64,000 nt of DNA from Pseudovirgaria hyperparasitica (lineage: Eukaryota > Ascomycota > Dothideomycetes > Acrospermales > Acrospermaceae): positions 727,841 through 791,840 of the forward strand of contig NW_022985565.1 in NCBI RefSeq assembly GCF_010093815.1. The letters run 5' to 3'. The notes beneath the pieces were generated by a model. That model made no database searches, was not told where the DNA came from, and saw nothing but the letters and a program-made list of their open reading frames with translations. Shown here piece after piece: positions 22,837-33,579 of this stretch; positions within the stretch are counted from its first letter, which is position 1, and each line of letters begins with the position of its first letter. The position numbers and the translations under genes are program-made.

Positions 22837-24991
22837 CTACTTGACTTCAAACTTTCCCTCCTCGACCGCACTCTTGATAATCCCATCTCCACTCACGATC
22901 CCCGTCGTACAAATCACTAACCGCCTCCCTTTCCCTTCTTCTCTCAACTTCTTGCCCACGAACCGCAACGCCGCAATCTCCGCCCGACATATACCACCCA
23001 GGTAGAACACAACAACAGTCTTTCCCTCTGCGCCCGCACTCCCATTCAGAATCTGACGCGCCCGCACCGCCTTCTCCTCGCCGCGCTGCACCTCGTCAAA
23101 TGCCACGCCACGCACCTGCTTCACCGCATCCTCAAATGGCTTCCACCCAGTCGACAAACCCAGCGTACTGGCGCTGACCCCTCTCTTCTCCGCCAGACCA
23201 GCGACGACGCTTTTCTGGAGTATGCACTGCACGAGACGCACGCTGAGGGGCGCGTAGCCGCTGTACACATATGCTACATCCTCGGGGGTGGACTCGTTGA
23301 CTTCGTCGACGATGAGCTTGAGGTGCTTGCGCGCCGTGTTGAAGTTTGTCGTACTGCCTGGTTTCGCCGACGCGCCGCCGCCCAGGGGCCCGCCGCGGAC
23401 GGTGAGCAGGCCGATTTTCTCGAGCGCGGAGAGGGTGAGGATGTGTTGCGGACCGTAGGCGTGGATGATGTCGCGCTTGAAGGCGTCGAGTTCCTTTGCC
23501 TTGATGCCTGCGCTCATGACTGATTCGAGACACAGGAGCCGGAGCACGGTGGGTAAGGGAAGGGCACGGGCGATGAGTTCTTCGATGGTCTCGTGCTGCG
23601 AGCTGGGGTCTGCGCCGGCGGCGATGTTTTGCTGGACCTCGAGGGAGCGGGAGAATTGCTCGGCCATGGTGTACTTCTTGACTTCTTCGGCGAGCGAGGT
23701 GTGCAGTTTGAGGCTGCCTTGTTCGGACTGGAAGCCGGGCAGCTTTGCTACGAAGTCCTTGAGCTCGGAGATGCCTTTGTTGGCAATTTGCTTGGAGTCG
23801 TAGGAGGCTTGCAGACGTCGGGCAACGGTGTTGAGGATTGGGCCTACGGTGGCGAAATTTGCGTCCACGAGCGTGCTGTAGAGGGGGTCTTTCTGGTCGA
23901 GTTGAATCTTGCGCTTCAGACCTTGTGGAGCAGCAGCCGATTGACTGCCTTGTTGCTGCTGGGAGCCGGGGGCGGGCCCTATGATAGAGGTGTCTATTTC
24001 GGTCTGGTTGGATTGGATGGTGAAGACCTCGTCTAGGAGGCCTTCGTATGTAAGTTGGGTCATGAGAGGTGTGGCAAAGTCAGATTCACGGTCGATTATG
24101 ATCAGGCTCTCTATCGAAGAACTGGGAGTTAAACCTAAGAACGAGTTTCCAACATCGGCATTGTCTTCACCGGCAGATAATTCCTGGCGCATGCGGAGAA
24201 GAAGGTCTGCGAGCCGTTTGGCATTGTCTCCTTTGCCTGTGATTCGAGGAAAGAGGCCATGTTGCTGTTGCAGAAGCATCAGTGCTTTTGCTGACAGAAA
24301 GACAGACTTTGGGTCTTTCCGGAGATACAGATCACCAAATGCGTCTTCCAGCTCTAATGAAAGCACGTCGTCTGCAAGCGGCATGAAATGGAGCGGATAT
24401 TCGAAGATGCTCGTCTCTCCCAGGACACCCTCGGCCTCAAGTAATTGATCGGAGACCAGGGTCCGCCTTGGTATCCAGAAAATGAAGAACTCATGATCAG
24501 TCTGCGACTCTTGTCGCAGTTTCTTTATTTGAGCTGTGCTGGGTCAGATGAGTGTCTCGTCTATCAAGATACGAAAGGGTGACAAAGCCAGATTTCATGC
24601 TGTTACAGTTGAGAGGATTTTGAGGCTCCGAGACATAGGCCATAAAAGATGCATACCTGCGATTTCTAGCACGATTTTAGAGTTCTCGCCCCGTGCAAGG
24701 AATACAACATTGCGCTGGGAAGAGTTCAAGTTGTGATTCTCCAAGAAGAATATCTTCTCAACGCCATATTCCTGCAACGTCGAGACTTTAACAAGCAGAT
24801 TGATTGGGCCTGCAAGCGCTTTCTCTAGAACAAGGTTCTTCTTCCCTCGAACCTGCAGTAACGTGAGCTTAGGTGATTCGGAGTGTGGAATAGACGATGA
24901 GGAATAGTCTTACACCTTCGAGAAGCTGTAGCAACGATCGCCGAGCCTTTTCAGCTATGTCCGAGCTACCGATAGCCGCATGAGGTGCCAT
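22837..24991 (-). CDS. VPS33: Sec1/Munc18 protein Vps33 (CORVET/HOPS)
   Basis: Three exons, 24991-24914, 24852-24657 and 24533-22837, give 656 residues. Starts MAPHAAIGSSDIAEKARRS. Domain marks: EKIFFLENHN, then the SM core with IESLIIIDRESDFATPLMTQ (the Vps33 DR-D-TP motif), LTYEGLLDEVF, and the C-terminal Rossmann-like part FYLGGICRAEIAALRFVGKK followed by LVICTTGIVSGDGII. A glutamine-rich insert (GSQQQQGSQSAAAP) separates two core segments. Vps33 is shared by the CORVET and HOPS tethers, where it binds SNARE bundles and templates their assembly at endosome and vacuole. It shares a 260-bp divergent promoter with HTS1 and lies 4 kb from VPS8. Confidence 0.95.
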
Positions 24992-25251
24992 ATGTTGTTA
25001 ATATGTGACACAGGCATCAGCGGATGAGGTTGTAGTTGCAAGTTGATGTTATTCATCCGATAGGTTGATGTTTACTAACTCCGGCGCCCGTAGCGTGGTC
25101 GGATTATGGCGTACCGAAAGTCCCAAAAGGGTGCAAAACTCACACTGCTTGACGCCTGACGTCGTCAGGCATAATTCGTGTTCGTCATTCATCGCTGGAA
25201 GCTTTCAAAACATTGTGACTCACCAGCTTCACCCCAAAGCCGCATATTTGT
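24992..25251. promoter_or_regulatory. Compact bidirectional promoter VPS33 / HTS1
   Basis: Only 260 bp separate the two outward-facing start codons. The 3' half is CT-rich and ends in tctctctctctcgc across the HTS1 start. No TATA box seen. Confidence 0.5.
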
Positions 25252-27121
25252 ATGCGCGTCCTCTCTCTCTCTCGCGCCCGACTCTTCCAGTCAGGGCCAA
25301 CAAGCTACCTGCGCTCCACATCATTCTGCTGGCACCTACCCCACTACCGCCGGCCGTACTCCACAAACAACGAGAGATCACACAAAACTACCGTGAGCGG
25401 CGATAACGGTGAAGACATCATGGGCAAGAAAGAGGCAAAGCAGAGCTTCGTGCTCAAGACCCCCAAGGGCACCAAAGACTGTATGTCCTCTATCGCATGC
25501 GTATTCGCGTGACAATTCGGCTGATTTGCACAGGGGAGGGCCTGGATATGGTCATTCGCGACAAAATATTTTCCACGATAACTCAAGTATTCAAGCGTCA
25601 CGGAGCTGTGACAATTGACACGTACGTGTGACTCATTTGGTGTTCTGAAGGCTCATAATAACACCATGCTAGTCCTGTCTTCGAACTCAAGGACATCCTC
25701 GCTGGCAAATATGGCGAGGATAGCAAACTCATTTACGACCTCGCAGATCAAGGTGGTGAAATCTGCTCACTACGCTACGACCTCACCGTTCCGTTCGCAC
25801 GATGGCTCGCGCAGAACTCGTCTGTACAAAGCATTAAGCGCTACCACATCGCCAAGGTCTACAGAAGAGATCAACCTGCCATGAGCAAGGGCCGTATGCG
25901 AGAGTTTTACCAGTGCGATTTCGATATCGCCGGAGTCTACGACCCTATGATTCCCGACGCCGAAATCCTCCGAATCACAAGCGAGATCTTCGAGGCTCTG
26001 GGATGGGGAGGGAATTACACAATCAAGATAAACCACCGCAAGATTTTGGATGGTATATTCCAGGTCTGTGGAGTACCACAAGATAAGATCCGAATGATCA
26101 GTAGTGCTGTAGACAAGCTGGACAAGGTGAGAGAAACTGGTCTCTGAAAGTGGCAAGACACTGACCTTGACAGTCTCCTTGGGATGTGGTCCGAAAAGAA
26201 ATGACAGAGGAAAAGGGCCTAGACGGCGAGATAGCAGACAAAATCGGCGAATACGTTAAGCTGAAGGGGACCCGCGACGTCCTGGACAAGCTCAACAGCA
26301 TAGAGGCTCTCCAGGCCAATGAATCGGCAAAGCAAGGGTTGGCCGACATGACCCTGTTATTCTCCTACCTAGAAACATTTGGTGTGTTGGATAACATATC
26401 ACTGGACATGAGCTTGGCGCGTGGCCTGGATTACTACACAGGTGTGATCTACGAAGTCGTCACCGAGGGCTCTGCGCCACCTGCTGCTAGCAACGTAGAA
26501 GGCCAGAAGGTACAAGAGACTGGCAGAAAGGAGAAGAAGGAGAAGAAACCAGCGGAAGACGACGACGATCGATCGAACGATCCTACCATTGGCGTAGGAA
26601 GTGTGGCAGCCGGTGGACGCTATGACGAACTCGTTGGCATGTTCAGTGGTAAAGGTCAAATACCCTGTGTCGGTATCTCGTTTGGCGTAGATAGAATCTT
26701 CAGCATCACAAAAGCGCGTATGGAGAGCGAGAAAGCTCAGCAGCTACGGAGGACGGAGGTCGATGCGTATGTCATGGCTTTTGGCGGAAAGGGGTTCACT
26801 GGCCTCCTACCTGAGCGTATGGAGGTCGCTAAATCGCTTTGGGACGCCGATATCAAGGCCGAGTTTCTGTGGAAGGTCAAGCCTAAGCTACCCGCTCAGT
26901 TCAAAGCTGCCGAGCAGAGTGGTATCCCGTATGGCATCATTCTTGGTGAAGATGAGCTGAAGGCAGGGAAGGTCAGCATTAAAGAGATGGGTCTGCCCGA
27001 AGGTCACCCGGAAAAGAATGGTGTGCTTGTGGACAAGGCCAACCTGATCCCTGAGATGAAGCAGCGACTGAAGCAGTATGAGGAGAAGCTGGCGTCACAA
27101 CTATCCGGAGTCAGCATATAG
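25252..27121 (+). CDS. HTS1: Histidyl-tRNA synthetase, dual cytosolic/mitochondrial
   Basis: Four exons, 25252-25480, 25534-25621, 25673-26126 and 26174-27121, give 572 residues from the first ATG. Residues 1-56 are Arg/Ser/aromatic-rich and resemble a mitochondrial presequence ([15 protein letters not shown]). A second in-frame ATG at 25420 opens [20 protein letters not shown], the usual cytosolic start. Class II motifs: motif 2 region [29 protein letters not shown], the His-binding [11 protein letters not shown] and motif 3 GGRYDELV...[10 protein letters not shown]. The C-terminal anticodon domain follows. A Lys/Glu/Asp-rich insert (~[16 protein letters not shown]) lies between LDYYTG and motif 3. 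Translation from two AUGs gives both isoforms in yeast; the same layout here implies the same use. Confidence 0.95.
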
Positions 27122-27270
27122 GAGCACCTAGGTATACAAAAAGTGCAAGCGATTCTGACAACTCGATGTATTTACATAGATGGTTTCATACAAAATACCC
27201 GATTACAATTCAATTCATCTAGAGGCGTCGTCCTGCCATCTCCGTCTCTTACATCCAACTACTACTACTA

Positions 27271-28272
27271 CTATGACACAGGCCTATCAACCCGCGTGAT
27301 CCTCTCCGCAACATTCAGCCACGCCTCATACTCGACCTCCTCCCCCTCCACATCCCCATGGTAATGACCCCCCTCGCCATGCTCCGAAAAGCAATGCGTA
27401 TGCTCCATCCTCAAGCCCAACCCAGCAGCATCAACACTATGCAACGTCACCAGCCCAACCAACGGCGGCCCCATCTCAAAAAACCTCAACCACCCCTCCA
27501 CCGCCCCTCGATCCTCCAGCGCCGTCTCGCTGAAATCCGGCATCACATGCACCCTCACCCGCCCCCCTTTCACAAGCATCACCCCGCCCAGCGATACCTG
27601 CTGCCCGGCCCCGAAACGTCGGGCTAGTCCTTGCCGGACACATTCTGTGAAACTCGCCGTTGTGCCGTGTCGTGTGCCGCTTGCGCTGATGTGTAGTACT
27701 TCGCCGGTCGTGCCCTCGCTGCCGTATAGATTTGCCATTAGTCCGCAGGTGTGTGTGTCTAGTGGGCCGCATATACATGCGCCATCGGGTCCGACGCGCG
27801 CATACCGTGTGCGGTTTACAACGACCTTTTCGCCGTTTCCCGTGCCTTGCCCTTCCCCTTTTCCTTTCCAATCGGCGTCCGGCGTGGTGGTCGTGGTGGT
27901 ATACCACGCCATATTCGGCATAAGCTCACTATTCACCCCCAGCTCCCCAAACGGCCCAGCAGCAGCGCCCAGAATCAGGCCTTGCGAGTCAGGCAAGCCC
28001 ATAAGCGCAGCCATTTGAGGTAGAGAGTAAATCTTGACGCGATTCGGGAGCGGCGCGAGGTGGGCCTGGCCGCCTATGTCGGCGATGCAGGGCGAGCCGC
28101 TGAGGCCGGCGGCGGCGAGGGAGTAAGGGGGCAGGCGGAGGTCTGGGGGCGAGGCGATGGAGATGTGGTGGGTGGTGTAGTTTTGTGCGAGGGCTTGGCT
28201 GATAGGGTGGAGGAGGGTGGGGAGTGGGGTTTTGGGGAGGGGGTGCTGGGTTGTTGGGTATGAGGTGGACAT
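27271..28272 (-). CDS. C11orf54/PTD012-like zinc hydrolase (DUF1907)
   Basis: Single exon; 333 residues from the ATG at 28272 (MSTSYPTTQHPLP), chosen because homologues begin near there; an upstream in-frame ATG at 28380 would add a 36-residue Pro/His/Thr-rich tail. Hallmarks: GLSGSPCIADIGGQAHLAP near 75-90, YSLPQMAALMGL, and the C-terminal zinc cluster MEHTHCFSEHGEGGHYHGDV. Human C11orf54 binds zinc through three His and shows ester hydrolase activity in vitro; its cellular role is open. A 20-residue Gly/Lys/Thr insert (DADWKGKGEGQGTGNGEK) is not in the family core. The region 27450-28270 is GC-rich with many overlapping frames. Confidence 0.86.
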   Translation of the reverse strand: MSTSYPTTQHPLPKTPLPTLLHPISQALAQNYTTHHISIASPPDLRLPPYSLAAAGLSGSPCIADIGGQAHLAPLPNRVKIYSLPQMAALMGLPDSQGLILGAAAGPFGELGVNSELMPNMAWYTTTTTTPDADWKGKGEGQGTGNGEKVVVNRTRYARVGPDGACICGPLDTHTCGLMANLYGSEGTTGEVLHISASGTRHGTTASFTECVRQGLARRFGAGQQVSLGGVMLVKGGRVRVHVMPDFSETALEDRGAVEGWLRFFEMGPPLVGLVTLHSVDAAGLGLRMEHTHCFSEHGEGGHYHGDVEGEEVEYEAWLNVAERITRVDRPVS

Positions 28273-28600
28273 TGCGAGGGTTTGTGTATGTGTGTGTTGG
28301 GGGGTCCTGGTGTGGTGTTTTGGTGTGATCAGGAGGGAGGGAAGGATATGTGGAATTGAGGGAGGTGGGAGAACACTCATGGCGAGCGCTGTGTAGGGAT
28401 GGATGTATGACGTGAGTAGCGGGGTAGCTTCTTTCTTTTTGGTCGATTACTGTAGATGTGATTGATGGTGATTTACTCGACTCGGTCCTCGTGGTATCAA
28501 TTATTTAGTAAGCGTTACGAGTGAAGTAAGAGTCGAGAATTTGATCTTTCGTGTAGAGCTGAGATCTTGTTGTTGTTGTTGTTGTTCAGACTGATATGAG
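28273..28600. other. Intergenic, with (GTT)n tract
   Basis: 328 bp upstream of the DUF1907 start and downstream of the F-box stop (both minus strand). A (GTT)6-7 run lies at about 28567-28586, in the F-box 3' UTR. Confidence 0.5.
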
Positions 28601-30056
28601 TCATGGGTTTCCTCCTCCTTGCTGCTCTTCTTCCTCTTCCTCTTCCTCCTCTGTATAGTAAGAGAATGGCCCAACAGGACCGTTCTCCTCGTGGTCACAG
28701 CCACTCCAGATGCCAAAAATTGGGCCTGTTCTGATGCCACCAGGCTGGACGCCTTCGAGCTGCCATTGATCCAGGCCAGAATAGCTATGCTCTTTGTTAC
28801 TAAATGTCACTCTGGCGTGCTACAGGAAGTGCTTACCGAATGATGAACCTCCATCGTACCTCTTTTCCTCCAGGCACCAGTGATACACACCCTCGTATGC
28901 CAGCACCATGTGTATGCATCAGCCCCTGACTTTGGGATGATCCCGAAAAGTATATTGTGGGGAGATCTTCACAAACAGGTAGCCTCGTTTTCAGGGCCTG
29001 GTCGTCCTTTATGCGGTCGTCTCGATGGAGACAGAGCCGACTTAGAAGCCCAGAAGCCTCATCGAACTCGCCAAGCGAGATTGAGACACCTCGGGCACGC
29101 TCAAAATTGAAGAGCGCAAGATCGGCATAGTCCAAGAAGGCGTACGTGCCCATCCAGACATCGCGTTCGTAGGATATGCCTGCCCAGTCGGTTTCTGGAT
29201 CGCACGGGTACTTGGTAGCTGGCTTTTCGAACGGGCAGACTTGGAAATTATCCGCTTGCATGTGTACGGCCTGAGCCATCAAGCTGGAGACAGCCTCGAC
29301 CACGTGCCAGTTCACGCTGCCGTCGGGATGGAAAGGGCCATAGTCACAGTCAGGGCTAAACTTGCTCCAATCATATACCAGCTCTCTCGCTGACGACTTG
29401 GCTCCTGGCCTTTCCTGTGTTCTCTCACTTTCGGTGATTCCATGATATATATGAATCTGGCTCGCACACTCAGGCACTCTACGTTTGCTTGTTCTAGACC
29501 GCGTCATCGGGCCCCCGGAATGATCCTCGAAGGGCAGTGCAGAATCCCGATCAATCGTGAAATCGTTGAGGAAAAAGCTTGCCTTTGGCACTTGAAATAT
29601 GTCTTCCAGGAACTCCAGGTTCCTGTCATAGGGATGTGGGCAGTAATCATTGAAGTACTTGTGATTGTGCCGCCCCGTCTCTAGAATGTCGAGGAGGGCG
29701 TGCATAACGTCCTCAAAACGATCTCTCTTCAATTCTATCGTCACGTCGTCGTCAAGTATGATTCGTCTTGCTTCAAGTCGACGCTCCAGTTCGCCATACC
29801 AGTCCCATTCCTCCTCGCGCTGCTTATTATTGGCCCTTGCTGTAGGCGTCAATCCTTGCCAAGCCCTTTGCGGATTCTCAAAGACGTTCAAGAATACCCT
29901 GCGCCACAGTGATTTGTTGCCTCGATCGAGGTGTCCTCGCGCCTGTTTACATGAGAGGCCAAAGTTTGAAATCTCCCCAGGCGATAGGTACGTCAAAATC
30001 TCGTGTATTAGCTCTGCCGGAAGCTCCAGCACTGACGATCTGCCTGGTTCCGTCAT
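28601..30056 (-). CDS. F-box protein
   Basis: Two exons, 30056-28837 and 28799-28601, give 472 residues; the intron is only 37 nt (gtaagc...tttag). The first ATG is at 30056. An F-box lies at ~8-50 (SVLELPAELIHEILTYLSPG, then LSCKQARGHL). The long remainder is the fungal F-box C-terminal type: RGCVSLVPGGKEVRWRFIIR, and across the intron NKEHSYSGLDQWQLEGVQPG, GIFGIWSGCDHEENGPVGPF. It ends in a run of nine Glu, then QQGGGNP, encoded by a GAG/GAA tract prone to slippage. F-box proteins present substrates to the SCF ubiquitin ligase through Skp1; the target is unknown. This is the first gene of the accessory-looking island. Confidence 0.85.
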
Positions 30057-30672
30057 CAAATTTTTGGAACAGGGATGGATGTCACAGATCTTATCTCATT
30101 CAGAATTCCGGGATGTGCCTATTCATCAAATCCAAGAGGTGCCCCATGTGGATGAAGGTGTATGACGATGATTAATATTTACGGACGTTGATCCGAGTTG
30201 CACACTGGACCGAGCGTCCGGCCCGGACTTACCGGCTCTAATACACTTTACGGTCGGCACATGATATATGTTTAGGAGATGTGCAAATTATATAAGCTTC
30301 CATAAGATCATTAAAAATGATTAATAGAGTTAGATTATATAATATAGAGAGATAGATATATAAAATCTTTTTGATACTAGGCTATTTTAGTAATATATTA
30401 TATAAGGGTAGAAGTCTAAGCTTATTTTAGTACTAAATAATTACCTTTATTTTTATTATACTCTACTATCTCTTAATCTTATATTTCTTGCAAAAACCTT
30501 CCCTAGCCTTTACTGTTACTTAGTAACAACCTATCGCGAAAAGACCACATAGCCCACTAAGTAAGAACTACGTCTAAGCGTTTAAGAAGCGTTACCTAGA
30601 GACTTCGTTAAGGAGGCTTAGAGCGCTAGTTTAGAATCGTTATAAGAAAAATCACTACGCAAAGACAGTTGC
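30057..30672. repeat. AT-rich stretch, RIP-like repeat relic
   Basis: From about 30245 to 30660 the base composition changes sharply: TA, TTA and TATA steps dominate and CA steps are scarce, in contrast to the balanced flanks. No ORF is open. This is the look of a repeat mutated by RIP (C to T at CpA), a pezizomycete defence. The parent element cannot be named: no terminal repeat or transposase motif was recognised. It sits 3' of the AIM9-like gene and 5' of the F-box gene. Confidence 0.55.
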
Positions 30673-32532
30673 CTACGGACTGCCAACCTCACCAAATGGC
30701 CAGAGGGCCCTTGCCCGCTCTACACTAGCACCCGACTCCTTGATGCTCTCAGTCCATTCATTGAACAACCTCGTATTTTCTTCTTTTGCAGAAACCCATT
30801 TATCAGCAGGAACCCATCCATCCGAGTCTGCCTCCAGAACACGTTTAAGAAACAATTTCAGGTGTTGCGCGGTTTCAAAGTCTTCATACTGCTTCTTGTG
30901 TTCGGCTAGCTCATTTGGCGTTGGTTCGTACGGACAACGACCGGTAAGCCCAAGGGCAGTCCAATGCTGTGAGAGATCAATAAGTTCTTGTCGCAAAGCG
31001 GCAGCGCTATTCTTCCAGGACGCGTCGCAGTATTGGAACGGCCTGAGCAAAGTTTGATCCATGACCCTCGCGTCGTGGAGTTTTCGCACATAGCCCCGCA
31101 GCACAATTTCAAAAGTCTTCCTGCACGTCAAGACGTCCTTCTCTCTTCTTTTTCTTGCCATGTCTTCTGCATTGTCCACTATTACTTCTTCCTGAAATAT
31201 TGTTTGAGATAATTTGCCTTCTGAAGGAATTAAATTTTTCAAAATTGCTATGTCGGCAGTAGCATCCTCGACTAGATCAGGTGTATCGTTTGCATAGATG
31301 AATGTTGGTTCTATACTGGTGGATTGCCAGTCGATAATTGCGGTAACGCATGACGGATCTTTCTCGGAGACGTAGATGTTTCGCTTGTGGATGTCGGGGT
31401 GAAATAATGATGGACCAGCTACATGTTGTATAATGGGGCTCTGAGTCAATTCCTGAATGACTCTGCTGGTAATGTCCAACAGACGGCGGTGCTCCTGGAC
31501 AGAGCCGCGATACGAGAGCTCTGTTCGGTGTTCACCGTTGTTCGGTAAGCGTGAAAATCCAGCGTCGATTAAGCCAGAACAGTATGACGCGGCATCGCTC
31601 CCTGCAATGTTCAGTGCTTTGCTGGCCTCGTCTCGTGCGTGTGAGAAGAAATGAGCGACTTACAGGGTCCCTGGTTGGGCGCTCTTTCACCATAAAATCT
31701 AGATTCTCCAGCGTTGCAGTCCCAGTACTTTGCACCGCAATGTGGCCCTATGCAGTAGCCTTCCACAAAATCAAACTTCGACTCTGGATCGATAGGCGCG
31801 TTAGCAAAGTACAGACTTCCATATTGCGGAAATTGAAGCTTTGCCATTTCGTTTATCATGAAAGCTACATTCTTAACGCACAACATGTGTTGATGTGGAG
31901 TCATTGAAGGCCATGCCTTGTGTAGCTGAACTCCGCGAGCTTGCTCCATGATGATATACTCGGTGCCGATGGAGGTGTCATCGTCGGACCAGTCAAGGAC
32001 TTTGGGGACAGGTATCTTCGTGGATGATCGTACTAGGAGCCGTCAACTGGGGGAGCCATGACAGCATTTGTTTGCCATACTATAAGTCATAGTCGCCACT
32101 TCGGAATTTGTGGTCAGTCGTCGTGGATCAGCAATACGATAGGGCACCCGTGCGACAACGCGAGCTCCATTATCCAAGGTCATGAGGAAAGCTCTATTAA
32201 AGCCTCCCTCTCTCTTCTCATATTGGACTACTTTTGTCGCGCCAGGACATACGTTCACAGCTTTTGCGCAGAGTGCAGCAAAGTCGAATCTCACGCAACG
32301 CGCTTCGCGGTGCAGCTTGTCATTGTTGAGCCAGCGGCCAGAAGTGTAAAGGTAGGGATCAGTCACTAAAGGCTGTATCAGGTCGTGTCAAGGTTCCAAA
32401 GGATGCGCCTTTACGATGGGATTGTTCGTATGCACACGGAGCAGCCGGACGCAAAGCTTTGCTTGCGTTTGCTACTGTCTCAGCTAGTGTGGGCTTGCTG
32501 TCAAGTACAAGCCGTCGTACTTGCCTGAGCAT
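30673..32532 (-). CDS. AIM9-like aminoglycoside-phosphotransferase-fold protein
   Basis: Four exons, 32532-32415, 32365-32081, 32032-31664 and 31601-30673, give 566 residues. The N-terminus (MLRQVRRLVLDSKPTLAETV) is Arg-rich and resembles a mitochondrial presequence. Next come PYLYTSGRWLNND, REGGFNRAFLMTLDNGARVV (glycine loop and Lys/Arg strand), IPVPKVLDWSDDD, TEYIIMEQARG, the catalytic-loop equivalent SLFHPDIHKRNIYV and the metal-binding AIIDWQSTSIEP. This is the fungal APH/AIM9-type kinase-like family, often expanded in filamentous fungi; substrates are unknown. Yeast Aim9 is mitochondrial. Four introns of typical size close in frame, so the gene looks intact despite lying among broken genes. 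Confidence 0.8.
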
Positions 32533-32787
32533 GGCAGCATAACAAGTGTAATGAAGAGGAGAGACATAAGTATTGAGGAGTTCTGTTGTTACTTCAAAGA
32601 GAAGAAAGCAAATGTCGGAGTGGCGTTCAGCCACAGCAGCACAGCCTCAACAGCGTGCATCCTCCAGAAGACTGCTGAGTAATTACACTCCTCTCACATC
32701 TACCCGAATATCTGTCTTGGCACGTTACAGACGAATGGCCATGGTATGTATATAGGAGGAGCGAAAAGAAGACCTCGTCCTCGGCAC

Positions 32788-33405
32788 TACATATGCGCGA
32801 GATGCGTGCTGCTCGTGGAGAAATGCTCCAGAGCTTGACGGACGGCTCGCAAAGAGTCTGTGTATAGACGCGCCAGAAGAAACCTAAAGCTCATATTACA
32901 TACTGCAGAGCAAAGACAGACGAGACTCCTCACATGCCGTCTACTGCCCTCGATACCTTGTCTTCGATCTCGTTCTGCAGGTCGTTATTGCGTTGCACAC
33001 ACTTGGCTAGATACTCTGTCCGGCCAGCCACAAACCGTCGAACGTCGAGCTCGGTCGCACGAACTTCGAGTGTAGGCAATCCGGCAAATTGGCTTTGAAT
33101 GTCCGCGATAAATCGTGAAGTAAACATCAGGCGGGTATCCGATTTCACCTGTAGAGGTCTTGAAGTGTTGCTACAAGTTGTTCTCGAGAGCGCTCTTGGG
33201 TGGGTCATCCATCTATCGCATCAACAACAATAAATACAGTTGTGAACTCTGCTTAGACGAGCTGAAGAGTCTGGAGTATCTCTGCTGATGACGGCCTTGT
33301 TTTCTTTGCCGCGTGACGGCTGTAGAGTTCTTTTAAAGGGCTCGCGCTTTCTGCGCGGCTTTGTACAAGCTGCTTTATGATAGCTAACTCCTGTTCCATT
33401 ATATC
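32788..33405 (-). pseudogene. Decayed NACHT (STAND/NLR-type) NTPase fragment
   Basis: Minus strand, read in pieces from several frames. Upstream part: LVQSRAESASPLKELYSRHA, SAEILQTLQLV; then a Walker-B-like FIVVDAIDG; REQLVATLQDLYR; then LMFTSRFIADIQSQF, LEVRATELDVRRFVAGR, KVSRAVDGM; and across a still recognisable 50-nt intron (32933-32884) FLLARLYTDSLRAVRQALEH. These are, in order, segments of the NACHT domain of fungal NLR-like ankyrin proteins. Several stops and frame changes separate them, and the Walker A region and C-terminal repeats are absent. Fungal NACHT proteins act in non-self recognition and programmed cell death. This is a remnant of the host's own gene family, not expressed as one protein. 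Confidence 0.72.
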
Positions 33406-33579
33406 TATAAAAGAATAGATTTCATGTTATAGTAAAGATGTTCCTCCTACTCTAGTTCAGCATAGTGCCATGATGTATGAAACGATAAGACACATTAGCT
33501 CGCACTCTTCAGGGGAATGACGGTGAACAAAACTCTTTGGACTGATCTCTAATGTTGACAAGAACTCATAACCCTAGTA

